DNA of 64,000 nt. Source: Diorhabda sublineata (Eukaryota; Arthropoda; Insecta; Coleoptera; Chrysomelidae). Below, one piece after another: positions 33,701 through 47,833 of the stretch. Under the pieces are notes generated by a model. The model saw only the letters and a list, made by a program, of their open reading frames with translations, was not told the origin of the DNA and did not search any database. Both the position numbers and the translations under genes were made by a program. The DNA is taken from positions 32,818,219 through 32,882,218 of the forward strand of contig NC_079481.1 of NCBI RefSeq assembly GCF_026230105.1, read 5' to 3'. Positions within the stretch are counted from its first letter, which is position 1. Each line of letters opens with the position of its first letter.

Positions 33701-36700
33701 AAAACAATTCGATCCTAATCTATCGGAATTAAAAGAGATTTTAACGATTTTAATGAATTTATCATCGAAAAGAACGAAAAGAAAAAACAATTCGATCCTA
33801 ATCTATCGGAATTAAAAGAGATTTTAACGATTTTAATGAATTTATCATCGAAAAGAACGAAAAGAAAAAACAATTCGATCCTAATCTATCGGAATTAAAA
33901 GAGATTTTAACGATTTTAATGAATTTATCATCGAAAAGAACGAAAAGAAAAACAATTCGATCCTAATCTATCGGAATTAAAAGAGATTTTAACGATTTTA
34001 ATGAATTTATCATCGAAAAGAACGAAAAGAAAAACAATTCGATCCTAATCTATCGGAATTAAAAGAGATTTTAACGATTTTAATGAATTTATCATCGAAA
34101 AGAACGAAAAGAAAAACAATTCGATCCTAATCTATCGGAATTAAAACAGATTTTAACGATTTTAATGAATTTATCGTCGAAAAGAACGAAAAGAAAAACA
34201 ATTCGATCCTAATCTATCGGAATTAAAAGAGATTTTAACGATTTTAATGAATTTATCATCGAAAAGAACGAAAAGAAAAACAATTCGATCCTAATCTATC
34301 GGAATTAAAAGAGATTTTAACGATTTTAATGAATTTATCATCGAAAAGAACGAAAAGAAAAACAATTCGATCCTAATCTATCGGAATTAAAACAGATTTT
34401 AACGATTTTAATGAATTTATCATCGAAAAGAACGAAAAGAAAAACAATTCGATCCTAATCTATCGGAATTAAAACAGATTTTAACGATTTTAATGAATTT
34501 ATCATCGAAAAGAACGAAAAGAAAAAACAATTCGATCCTAATCTATCGGAATTAAAACAGATTTTAACGATTTTAATGAATTTATCATCGAAAAGAACGA
34601 AAAGAAAAACAATTCGATCCTAATCTATCGGAATTAAAAGAGATTTTAACGATTTTAATGAATTTATCATCGAAAAGAACGAAAAGAAAAACAATTCGAT
34701 CCTAATCTATCGGAATTAAAACAGATTTTAACGATTTTAATGAATTTATCGTCGAAAAGAACGAAAAGAAAAACAATTCGATCCTAATCTATCGGAATTA
34801 AAACAGATTTTAACGATTTTAATGAATTTATCATCGAAAAGAACGAAAAGAAAAACAATTCGATCCTAATCTATCGGAATTAAAACAGATTTTAACGATT
34901 TTAATGAATTTATCATCGAAAAGAACGAAAAGAAAAAACAATTCGATCCTAATCTATCGGAATTAAAAGAGATTTTAACGATTTTAATGAATTTATCATC
35001 GAAAAGAACGAAAAGAAAAACAATTCGATCCTAATCTATCGGAATTAAAACAGATTTTAACGATTTTAATGAACTTATCGTCGAAAAGAACGAAAAGAAA
35101 AACAATTCGATCCTAATCTATCGGAATTAAAACAGATTTTAACGATTTTAATGAATTTATCATCGAAAAGAACGAAAAGAAAAACAATTCGATCCTAATC
35201 TATCGGAATTAAAAGAGATTTTAACGATTTTAATGAATTTATCATCGAAAAGAACGAAAAGAAAAAACAATTCGATCCTAATCTATCGGAATTAAAAGAG
35301 ATTTTAACGATTTTAATGAATTTATCATCGAAAAGAACGAAAAGAAAAAACAATTCGATCCTAATCTATCGGAATTAAAAGAGATTTTAACGATTTTAAT
35401 GAATTTATCATCGAAAAGAACGAAAAGAAAAAACAATTCGATCCTAATCTATCGGAATTAAAACAGATTTTAACGATTTTAATGAATTTATCGTCGAAAA
35501 GAACGAAAAGAAAAACAATTCGATCCTAATCTATCGGAATTAAAAGAGATTTTAACGATTTTAATGAATTTATCATCGAAAAGAACGAAAAGAAAAACAA
35601 TTCGATCCTAATCTATCGGAATTAAAACAGATTTTAACGATTTTAATGAATTTATCGTCGAAAAGAACGAAAAGAAAAACAATTCGATCCTAATCTATCG
35701 GAATTAAAACAGATTTTAACGATTTTAATGAATTTATCATCGAAAAGAACGAAAAGAAAAACAATTCGATCCTAATCTATCGGAATTAAAAGAGATTTTA
35801 ACGATTTTAATGAATTTATCATCGAAAAGAACGAAAAGAAAAAACAATTCGATCCTAATCTATCGGAATTAAAAGAGATTTTAACGATTTTAATGAATTT
35901 ATCATCGAAAAGAACGAAAAGAAAAAACAATTCGATCCTAATCTATCGGAATTAAAACAGATTTTAACGATTTTAATGAATTTATCATCGAAAAGAACGA
36001 AAAGAAAAACAATTCGATCCTAATCTATAGGAATTAAAAGAGATTTTAACGATTTTAATGAATTTATCATCGAAAAGAACGAAAAGAAAAAACAATTCGA
36101 TCCTAATCTATCGGAATTAAAACAGATTTTAACGATTTTAATGAACTTATCGTCGAAAAGAACGAAAAGAAAAACAATTCGATCCTAATCTATCGGAATT
36201 AAAACAGATTTTAACGATTTTAATGAATTTATCATCGAAAAGAACGAAAAGAAAAACAATTCGATCCTAATCTATCGGAATTAAAAGAGATTTTAACGAT
36301 TTTAATGAATTTATCATCGAAAAGAACGAAAAGAAAAACAATTCGATCCTAATCTATCGGAATTAAAACAGATTTTAACGATTTTAATGAACTTATCGTC
36401 GAAAAGAACGAAAAGAAAAACAATTCGATCCTAATCTATCGGAATTAAAAGAGATTTTAACGATTTTAATGAATTTATCATCGAAAAGAACGAAAAGAAA
36501 AAACAATTCGATCCTAATCTATCGGAATTAAAACAGATTTTAACGATTTTAATGAATTTATCATCGAAAAGAACGAAAAGAAAAACAATTCGATCCTAAT
36601 CTATCGGAATTAAAAGAGATTTTAACGATTTTAATGAATTTATCATCGAAAAGAACGAAAAGAAAAACAATTCGATCCTAATCTATCGGAATTAAAAGAG

Positions 36701-39700
36701 ATTTTAACGATTTTAATGAATTTATCATCGAAAAGAACGAAAAGAAAAACAATTCGATCCTAATCTATCGGAATTAAAACAGATTTTAACGATTTTAATG
36801 AATTTATCGTCGAAAAGAACGAAAAGAAAAAACAATTCGATCCTAATCTATCGGAATTAAAAGAGATTTTAACGATTTTAATGAATTTATCATCGAAAAG
36901 AACGAAAAGAAAAACAATTCGATCCTAATCTATCGGAATTAAAAGAGATTTTAACGATTTTAATGAATTTATCATCGAAAAGAACGAAAAGAAAAACAAT
37001 TCGATCCTAATCTATCGGAATTAAAACAGATTTTAACGATTTTAATGAATTTATCATCGAAAAGAACGAAAAGAAAAACAATTCGATCCTAATCTATCGG
37101 AATTAAAAGAGATTTTAACGATTTTAATGAATTTATCATCGAAAAGAACGAAAAGAAAAACAATTCGATCCTAATCTATCGGAATTAAAACAGATTTTAA
37201 CGATTTTAATGAATTTATCGTCGAAAAGAACGAAAAGAAAAACAATTCGATCCTAATCTATCGGAATTAAAACAGATTTTAACGATTTTAATGAATTTAT
37301 CATCGAAAAGAACGAAAAGAAAAACAATTCGATCCTAATCTATCGGAATTAAAAGAGATTTTAACGATTTTAATGAATTTATCATCGAAAAGAACGAAAA
37401 GAAAAAACAATTCGATCCTAATCTATCGGAATTAAAAGAGATTTTAACGATTTTAATGAATTTATCATCGAAAAGAACGAAAAGAAAAAACAATTCGATC
37501 CTAATCTATCGGAATTAAAACAGATTTTAACGATTTTAATGAATTTATCATCGAAAAGAACGAAAAGAAAAACAATTCGATCCTAATCTATAGGAATTAA
37601 AAGAGATTTTAACGATTTTAATGAATTTATCATCGAAAAGAACGAAAAGAAAAAACAATTCGATCCTAATCTATCGGAATTAAAACAGATTTTAACGATT
37701 TTAATGAACTTATCGTCGAAAAGAACGAAAAGAAAAACAATTCGATCCTAATCTATCGGAATTAAAACAGATTTTAACGATTTTAATGAATTTATCATCG
37801 AAAAGAACGAAAAGAAAAACAATTCGATCCTAATCTATCGGAATTAAAAGAGATTTTAACGATTTTAATGAATTTATCATCGAAAAGAACGAAAAGAAAA
37901 ACAATTCGATCCTAATCTATCGGAATTAAAACAGATTTTAACGATTTTAATGAACTTATCGTCGAAAAGAACGAAAAGAAAAACAATTCGATCCTAATCT
38001 ATCGGAATTAAAAGAGATTTTAACGATTTTAATGAATTTATCATCGAAAAGAACGAAAAGAAAAAACAATTCGATCCTAATCTATCGGAATTAAAACAGA
38101 TTTTAACGATTTTAATGAATTTATCATCGAAAAGAACGAAAAGAAAAACAATTCGATCCTAATCTATCGGAATTAAAAGAGATTTTAACGATTTTAATGA
38201 ATTTATCATCGAAAAGAACGAAAAGAAAAACAATTCGATCCTAATCTATCGGAATTAAAAGAGATTTTAACGATTTTAATGAATTTATCATCGAAAAGAA
38301 CGAAAAGAAAAACAATTCGATCCTAATCTATCGGAATTAAAACAGATTTTAACGATTTTAATGAATTTATCGTCGAAAAGAACGAAAAGAAAAAACAATT
38401 CGATCCTAATCTATCGGAATTAAAAGAGATTTTAACGATTTTAATGAATTTATCATCGAAAAGAACGAAAAGAAAAACAATTCGATCCTAATCTATCGGA
38501 ATTAAAAGAGATTTTAACGATTTTAATGAATTTATCATCGAAAAGAACGAAAAGAAAAACAATTCGATCCTAATCTATCGGAATTAAAAGAGATTTTAAC
38601 GATTTTAATGAATTTATCATCGAAAAGAACGAAAAGAAAAACAATTCGATCCTAATCTATCGGAATTAAAACAGATTTTAACGATTTTAATGAATTTATC
38701 ATCGAAAAGAACGAAAAGAAAAACAATTCGATCCTAATCTATCGGAATTAAAAGAGATTTTAACGATTTTAATGAATTTATCATCGAAAAGAACGAAAAG
38801 AAAAACAATTCGATCCTAATCTATCGGAATTAAAACAGATTTTAACGATTTTAATGAATTTATCGTCGAAAAGAACGAAAAGAAAAACAATTCGATCCTA
38901 ATCTATCGGAATTAAAACAGATTTTAACGATTTTAATGAATTTATCATCGAAAAGAACGAAAAGAAAAACAATTCGATCCTAATCTATCGGAATTAAAAC
39001 AGATTTTAACGATTTTAATGAATTTATCATCGAAAAGAACGAAAAGAAAAAACAATTCGATCCTAATCTATCGGAATTAAAAGAGATTTTAACGATTTTA
39101 ATGAATTTATCATCGAAAAGAACGAAAAGAAAAACAATTCGATCCTAATCTATCGGAATTAAAAGAGATTTTAACGATTTTAATGAACTTATCATCGAAA
39201 AGAACGAAAAGAAAAACAATTCGATCCTAATCTATCGGAATTAAAACAGATTTTAACGATTTTAATGAACTTATCGTCGAAAAGAACGAAAAGAAAAACA
39301 ATTCGATCCTAATCTATCGGAATTAAAACAGATTTTAACGATTTTAATGAATTTATCATCGAAAAGAACGAAAAGAAAAACAATTCGATCCTAATCTATC
39401 GGAATTAAAAGAGATTTTAACGATTTTAATGAATTTATCATCGAAAAGAACGAAAAGAAAAAACAATTCGATCCTAATCTATCGGAATTAAAACAGATTT
39501 TAACGATTTTAATGAATTTATCATCGAAAAGAACGAAAAGAAAAACAATTCGATCCTAATCTATCGGAATTAAAACAGATTTTAACGATTTTAATGAATT
39601 TATCATCGAAAAGAACGAAAAGAAAAACAATTCGATCCTAATCTATCGGAATTAAAACAGATTTTAACGATTTTAATGAATTTATCATCGAAAAGAACGA

Positions 39701-42700
39701 AAAGAAAAACAATTCGATCCTAATCTATCGGAATTAAAACAGATTTTAACGATTTTAATGAATTTATCATCGAAAAGAACGAAAAGAAAAACAATTCGAT
39801 CCTAATCTATCGGAATTAAAACAGATTTTAACGATTTTAATGAATTTATCATCGAAAAGAACGAAAAGAAAAAACAATTCGATCCTAATCTATCGGAATT
39901 AAAAGAGATTTTAACGATTTTAATGAATTTATCATCGAAAAGAACGAAAAGAAAAAACAATTCGATCCTAATCTATCGGAATTAAAAGAGATTTTAACGA
40001 TTTTAATGAATTTATCATCGAAAAGAACGAAAAGAAAAACAATTCGATCCTAATCTATCGGAATTAAAAGAGATTTTAACGATTTTAATGAATTTATCAT
40101 CGAAAAGAACGAAAAGAAAAACAATTCGATCCTAATCTATCGGAATTAAAACAGATTTTAACGATTTTAATGAATTTATCATCGAAAAGAACGAAAAGAA
40201 AAACAATTCGATCCTAATCTATCGGAATTAAAAGAGATTTTAACGATTTTAATGAATTTATCATCGAAAAGAACGAAAAGAAAAACAATTCGATCCTAAT
40301 CTATCGGAATTAAAAGAGATTTTAACGATTTTAATGAATTTATCATCGAAAAGAACGAAAAGAAAAACAATTCGATCCTAATCTATCGGAATTAAAAGAG
40401 ATTTTAACGATTTTAATGAATTTATCATCGAAAAGAACGAAAAGAAAAACAATTCGATCCTAATCTATCGGAATTAAAAGAGATTTTAACGATTTTAATG
40501 AATTTATCATCGAAAAGAACGAAAAGAAAAACAATTCGATCCTAATCTATCGGAATTAAAAGAGATTTTAACGATTTTAATGAATTTATCATCGAAAAGA
40601 ACGAAAAGAAAAACAATTCGATCCTAATCTATCGGAATTAAAACAGATTTTAACGATTTTAATGAATTTATCATCGAAAAGAACGAAAAGAAAAACAATT
40701 CGATCCTAATCTATCGGAATTAAAACAGATTTTAACGATTTTAATGAATTTATCATCGAAAAGAACGAAAAGAAAAACAATTCGATCCTAATCTATCGGA
40801 ATTAAAACAGATTTTAACGATTTTAATGAATTTATCATCGAAAAGAACGAAAAGAAAAAACAATTCGATCCTAATCTATCGGAATTAAAAGAGATTTTAA
40901 CGATTTTAATGAATTTATCATCGAAAAGAACGAAAAGAAAAACAATTCGATCCTAATCTATCGGAATTAAAAGAGATTTTAACGATTTTAATGAATTTAT
41001 CATCGAAAAGAACGAAAAGAAAAACAATTCGATCCTAATCTATCGGAATTAAAACAGATTTTAACGATTTTAATGAATTTATCATCGAAAAGAACGAAAA
41101 GAAAAACAATTCGATCCTAATCTATCGGAATTAAAACAGATTTTAACGATTTTAATGAATTTATCATCGAAAAGAACGAAAAGAAAAACAATTCGATCCT
41201 AATCTATCGGAATTAAAACAGATTTTAACGATTTTAATGAATTTATCATCGAAAAGAACGAAAAGAAAAACAATTCGATCCTAATCTATCGGAATTAAAA
41301 GAGATTTTAACGATTTTAATGAATTTATCATCGAAAAGAACGAAAAGAAAAACAATTCGATCCTAATCTATCGGAATTAAAACAGATTTTAACGATTTTA
41401 ATGAATTTATCATCGAAAAGAACGAAAAGAAAAAACAATTCGATCCTAATCTATCGGAATTAAAAGAGATTTTAACGATTTTAATGAATTTATCATCGAA
41501 AAGAACGAAAAGAAAAACAATTCGATCCTAATCTATCGGAATTAAAACAGATTTTAACGATTTTAATGAATTTATCATCGAAAAGAACGAAAAGAAAAAC
41601 AATTCGATCCTAATCTATCGGAATTAAAAGAGATTTTAACGATTTTAATGAATTTATCATCGAAAAGAACGAAAAGAAAAACAATTCGATCCTAATCTAT
41701 CGGAATTAAAAGAGATTTTAACGATTTTAATGAATTTATCATCGAAAAGAACGAAAAGAAAAACAATTCGATCCTAATCTATCGGAATTAAAAGAGATTT
41801 TAACGATTTTAATGAATTTATCATCGAAAAGAACGAAAAGAAAAACAATTCGATCCTAATCTATCGGAATTAAAAGAGATTTTAACGATTTTAATGAATT
41901 TATCATCGAAAAGAACGAAAAGAAAAACAATTCGATCCTAATCTATCGGAATTAAAACAGATTTTAACGATTTTAATGAATTTATCATCGAAAAGAACGA
42001 AAAGAAAAACAATTCGATCCTAATCTATCGGAATTAAAACAGATTTTAACGATTTTAATGAATTTATCATCGAAAAGAACGAAAAGAAAAACAATTCGAT
42101 CCTAATCTATCGGAATTAAAACAGATTTTAACGATTTTAATGAATTTATCATCGAAAAGAACGAAAAGAAAAAACAATTCGATCCTAATCTATCGGAATT
42201 AAAAGAGATTTTAACGATTTTAATGAATTTATCATCGAAAAGAACGAAAAGAAAAACAATTCGATCCTAATCTATCGGAATTAAAAGAGATTTTAACGAT
42301 TTTAATGAATTTATCATCGAAAAGAACGAAAAGAAAAACAATTCGATCCTAATCTATCGGAATTAAAAGAGATTTTAACGATTTTAATGAATTTATCATC
42401 GAAAAGAACGAAAAGAAAAACAATTCGATCCTAATCTATCGGAATTAAAACAGATTTTAACGATTTTAATGAACTTATCGTCGAAAAGAACGAAAAGAAA
42501 AACAATTCGATCCTAATCTATCGGAATTAAAACAGATTTTAACGATTTTAATGAATTTATCATCGAAAAGAACGAAAAGAAAAACAATTCGATCCTAATC
42601 TATCGGAATTAAAACAGATTTTAACGATTTTAATGAATTTATCATCGAAAAGAACGAAAAGAAAAACAATTCGATCCTAATCTATCGGAATTAAAACAGA

Positions 42701-45700
42701 TTTTAACGATTTTAATGAATTTATCATCGAAAAGAACGAAAAGAAAAACAATTCGATCCTAATCTATCGGAATTAAAACAGATTTTAACGATTTTAATGA
42801 ATTTATCATCGAAAAGAACGAAAAGAAAAACAATTCGATCCTAATCTATCGGAATTAAAACAGATTTTAACGATTTTAATGAATTTATCATCGAAAAGAA
42901 CGAAAAGAAAAACAATTCGATCCTAATCTATCGGAATTAAAAGAGATTTTAACGATTTTAATGAATTTATCATCGAAAAGAACGAAAAGAAAAACAATTC
43001 GATCCTAATCTATCGGAATTAAAACAGATTTTAACGATTTTAATGAATTTATCATCGAAAAGAACGAAAAGAAAAACAATTCGATCCTAATCTATCGGAA
43101 TTAAAACAGATTTTAACGATTTTAATGAACTTATCGTCGAAAAGAACGAAAAGAAAAACAATTCGATCCTAATCTATCGGAATTAAAAGAGATTTTAACG
43201 ATTTTAATGAATTTATCGTCGAAAAGAACGAAAAGAAAAACAATTCGATCCTAATCTATCGGAATTAAAAGAGATTTTAACGATTTTAATGAATTTATCG
43301 TCGAAAAGAACGAAAAGAAAAACAATTCGATCCTAATCTATCGGAATTAAAACAGATTTTAACGATTTTAATGAACTTATCGTCGAAAAGAACGAAAAGA
43401 AAAACAATTCGATCCTAATCTATCGGAATTAAAAGAGATTTTAACGATTTTAATGAATTTATCGTCGAAAAGAACGAAAAGAAAAACAATTCGATCCTAA
43501 TCTATCGGAATTAAAACAGATTTTAACGATTTTAATGAACTTATCGTCGAAAAGAACGAAAAGAAAAACAATTCGATCCTAATCTATCGGAATTAAAAGA
43601 GATTTTAACGATTTTAATGAATTTATCATCGAAAAGAACGAAAAGAAAAACAATTCGATCCTAATCTATCGGAATTAAAAGAGATTTTAACGATTTTAAT
43701 GAATTTATCGTCGAAAAGAACGAAAAGAAAAACAATTCGATCCTAATCTATCGGAATTAAAAGAGATTTTAACGATTTTAATGAATTTATCGTCGAAAAG
43801 AACGAAAAGAAAAACAATTCGATCCTAATCTATCGGAATTAAAAGAGATTTTAACGATTTTAATGAATTTATCGTCGAAAAGAACGAAAAGAAAAACAAT
43901 TCGATCCTAATCTATCGGAATTAAAACAGATTTTAACGATTTTAATGAACTTATCGTCGAAAAGAACGAAAAGAAAAACAATTCGATCCTAATCTATCGG
44001 AATTAAAAGAGATTTTAACGATTTTAATGAATTTATCATCGAAAAGAACGAAAAGAAAAACAATTCGATCCTAATCTATCGGAATTAAAAGAGATTTTAA
44101 CGATTTTAATGAATTTATCGTCGAAAAGAACGAAAAGAAAAACAATTCGATCCTAATCTATCGGAATTAAAAGAGATTTTAACGATTTTAATGAATTTAT
44201 CGTCGAAAAGAACGAAAAGAAAAACAATTCGATCCTAATCTATCGGAATTAAAAGAGATTTTAACGATTTTAATGAATTTATCGTCGAAAAGAACGAAAA
44301 GAAAAACAATTCGATCCTAATCTATCGGAATTAAAACAGATTTTAACGATTTTAATGAACTTATCGTCGAAAAGAACGAAAAGAAAAACAATTCGATCCT
44401 AATCTATCGGAATTAAAAGAGATTTTAACGATTTTAATGAATTTATCGTCGAAAAGAACGAAAAGAAAAACAATTCGATCCTAATCTATCGGAATTAAAA
44501 CAGATTTTAACGATTTTAATGAACTTATCGTCGAAAAGAACGAAAAGAAAAACAATTCGATCCTAATCTATCGGAATTAAAAGAGATTTTAACGATTTTA
44601 ATGAATTTATCATCGAAAAGAACGAAAAGAAAAACAATTCGATCCTAATCTATCGGAATTAAAACAGATTTTAACGATTTTAATGAATTTATCATCGAAA
44701 AGAACGAAAAGAAAAACAATTCGATCCTAATCTATCGGAATTAAAACAGATTTTAACGATTTTAATGAACTTATCGTCGAAAAGAACGAAAAGAAAAACA
44801 ATTCGATCCTAATCTATCGGAATTAAAAGAGATTTTAACGATTTTAATGAATTTATCGTCGAAAAGAACGAAAAGAAAAACAATTCGATCCTAATCTATC
44901 GGAATTAAAAGAGATTTTAACGATTTTAATGAATTTATCGTCGAAAAGAACGAAAAGAAAAACAATTCGATCCTAATCTATCGGAATTAAAACAGATTTT
45001 AACGATTTTAATGAACTTATCGTCGAAAAGAACGAAAAGAAAAACAATTCGATCCTAATCTATCGGAATTAAAAGAGATTTTAACGATTTTAATGAATTT
45101 ATCGTCGAAAAGAACGAAAAGAAAAACAATTCGATCCTAATCTATCGGAATTAAAACAGATTTTAACGATTTTAATGAACTTATCGTCGAAAAGAACGAA
45201 AAGAAAAACAATTCGATCCTAATCTATCGGAATTAAAAGAGATTTTAACGATTTTAATGAATTTATCATCGAAAAGAACGAAAAGAAAAACAATTCGATC
45301 CTAATCTATCGGAATTAAAAGAGATTTTAACGATTTTAATGAATTTATCGTCGAAAAGAACGAAAAGAAAAACAATTCGATCCTAATCTATCGGAATTAA
45401 AAGAGATTTTAACGATTTTAATGAATTTATCGTCGAAAAGAACGAAAAGAAAAACAATTCGATCCTAATCTATCGGAATTAAAAGAGATTTTAACGATTT
45501 TAATGAATTTATCGTCGAAAAGAACGAAAAGAAAAACAATTCGATCCTAATCTATCGGAATTAAAACAGATTTTAACGATTTTAATGAACTTATCGTCGA
45601 AAAGAACGAAAAGAAAAACAATTCGATCCTAATCTATCGGAATTAAAAGAGATTTTAACGATTTTAATGAATTTATCATCGAAAAGAACGAAAAGAAAAA

Positions 45701-45930
45701 CAATTCGATCCTAATCTATCGGAATTAAAAGAGATTTTAACGATTTTAATGAATTTATCGTCGAAAAGAACGAAAAGAAAAACAATTCGATCCTAATCTA
45801 TCGGAATTAAAAGAGATTTTAACGATTTTAATGAATTTATCGTCGAAAAGAACGAAAAGAAAAACAATTCGATCCTAATCTATCGGAATTAAAACAGATT
45901 TTAACGATTTTGATGAATTTATCGTCGAAA
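27779..45930 (+). repeat. 18-kb satellite array, ~220 copies of an 82-bp AT-rich unit
   Basis: The unit runs from acaattcgatcctaatcta through cgaaaagaacgaaaagaaaa; period is 82 bp (83 where the A run before the next unit is one longer). Copies are nearly identical, and only a few positions vary repeatedly: aaacag/aagag, atcatcg/atcgtcg, gaattt/gaactt, and A-run length. Inside the unit are two short direct repeats (gattttaa twice, cgaaaaga twice) and a near-dyad ttcgat...atcggaa. The array starts abruptly after aaaggaaata and ends in a unit broken at ggaatttctg. No open frame of note crosses it because the length is not a multiple of three. This is typical satellite DNA; assembled copy number may differ from the real one. 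Confidence 0.97.
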
Positions 45931-47730
45931 GGAATTTCTGTACAATTAGTACTACCCCCTTACTGTCAAGTGGTAGTTTTCACATTAGATCTACAGAAAA
46001 ACATTACAAGGAAAGATGAAAAATTGTAGATTGGTGAAAAACAGAACTGAAGCTTAAAATATATGAAGCTGCATTAATATTAAATGAGAAATACTACAAA
46101 ATTTTTGAAAAAGAAAACACAAAGTGAATATAGAGTTCAACACTTATAATATTAATTATAAAATTGCTAAAAGAAATTTAGAATATTAATATACAATGAA
46201 AAAGGATTAAAAAAATAATAAATGAAATAATATTGGTAAAGAGGAACGTTTCAGTCCGGGCCTGAGCTATAACGCCCATGTGTAAGAGAGAGAGTTCTGT
46301 GTCCTTCTCTAGGCACTTCCTTCAAAAAAATTAATGGCGCCCACGTTTGGGCGCGGCTTCGTTTTAGCTTGTCATGTGGTCTAGTGGACGTTAACAAAAC
46401 AGACCAGACTTGCATTTGATTCATCTCTTTTTGTAATTTCATTATTTATGTCTGTAAATGTTATTTCTTTCAAAAAACTTCTATAATTTGAATATATGTC
46501 CCAATAATCAGTAAAATTGTGCGATCATTTGAATAGATCACTTTTTCGCGCGCACATCTTATTGGAGCCGCCATTAATTTCTTAGCTCTACGCCTACCAA
46601 TCGCGCGAACGACATCTTGTGTCAAAACTTTCATGTACAATAACAAAACAAAAGTTTAAGTATATACTAAGTGAAAGTGAACTAAATTTAAATTAATATA
46701 GCGAAAATTGCTTATCGATATCCGTTTTTTCTTAAATTGATCGACTGATGTGTGAGAGCTCGCATTGTTGTGATAGAGAATGATTCGATTGGATTCCTTA
46801 AACAATTCTGGTACACCATTCAAAATTGATCAATATAAACCAATTTTTGGTATTTATTGCTCTATAATTCAGTTGATTAGAGTATTTCTTCTCAGTACGA
46901 TCATATTATAACAGATCAAAGTTAACAATTCAACAAAATATCTTCAAAAATCTAAAATAAATCAACCAATTCATGTTATGGAAACTTTTGCGTGTTTATT
47001 AATTCCCCGAGAACCCTCGTCTATCTAGATTTAGATCCATTTCTATTTATTACCACGATTTTTCATTGTAGTTCCATAATTAAAAGGTTGGCGTGATTAG
47101 AGCTCATTACAGTCACTTTACTAAACTTTTCTGAATTGTATAAACTGAAGCTTTTCAAAGGCGACATCTTGATTTATAGGTTTATATATCGGACGCGCAA
47201 TAGATAATTTTATAAAGACAACATGTTTTATTTTCAGCATGTCAATTTCTAATTTTATTCTAAATTAGTTAGAGTTAAGCTTGTTTCAGACGAACCGTTT
47301 TTTGTCGTCGAAGTTATCAATAAAAGTCCTGTAAAAGACCAATAGAAACTAGTGAATATGAGACATTAATTCGATGTTTTCCTCCCCAAATATCTTTCTA
47401 GGAACCAAATTTTCTTCACGCAAGCCTCCGATTTTCTTCAATCACGGTGCATACAGCGATAACCAACTCGAATTGTCGTTTCAGCGCCATCTTATAGTTC
47501 ATTTAGAAATACTAAACGTACACGGAAACAACAGTTTTCTATCTGCTTTTGGCGGCATATTTCAAATTCAAATCTTTCGTCCAGTTATGTTTCGAAAGAA
47601 TTTATTTTCTATAGTTACCTACTGTTTATTTATTGGTCAGTACCAGTACCACTTTTTATAAGAGGGATGTAGCTCAAGTAAAATGCTCCGGAATAGTTTA
47701 CATAATTTCACTGTTAAATTTTTGTTCCAG
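45931..47730. other. Spacer between the satellite and the second gene; possible promoter region
   Basis: AT-rich, with a GC-richer patch at 46245-46440 listed separately. Around 46545-46640 there is ggagccgccatt, a ccaatcgcgcg CCAAT-like stretch and ttgtgtcaaaac, the kind of sequence seen near insect transcription starts; a promoter for the downstream gene here is only a guess. A 95-codon frame at 47374-47661 has no recognisable features. Confidence 0.35.
46245..46440. repeat. GC-richer repeat-like segment with hairpin and A-box-like motif
   Basis: The segment has a perfect 6-bp stem, GCGCCC acgttt GGGCGC (46337-46354), another GGGC...GCCC pairing near 46257-46276, an (AG)n tract, and tggtctagtgg (46377-46387), which resembles a tRNA-type A box. 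A convincing B box was not found. It stands out from neighbours in composition and may be an interspersed element or structured RNA source. Confidence 0.3.
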
Positions 47731-47833
47731 GTTGGAGAAATTAGATCCAGATCAGCATCATGAGTTTTCTGAATACTCTACAAGAATACGTCAGTAACAG
47801 TGTAGCCGGATTAACATTAAAAAGTCCTAAACG
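47731..47833 (+). CDS. Unidentified gene, start-codon exon (coding from 47760)
   Basis: The acceptor tttttgttccag ends at 47730; 29 nt of 5' UTR precede the ATG at 47760. An in-frame TAG at 47742-47744 fixes this ATG as the first usable start. 24 codons plus two bases end at the strong donor gtaagt (47834). Because the exon starts at an acceptor, at least one upstream non-coding exon and the promoter lie to the left. Confidence 0.8.

Noticed and set aside
27779..45930. CRISPR array
   Set aside because: There are no variable spacers; the whole 82-bp unit is repeated head to tail in an insect-like genome.
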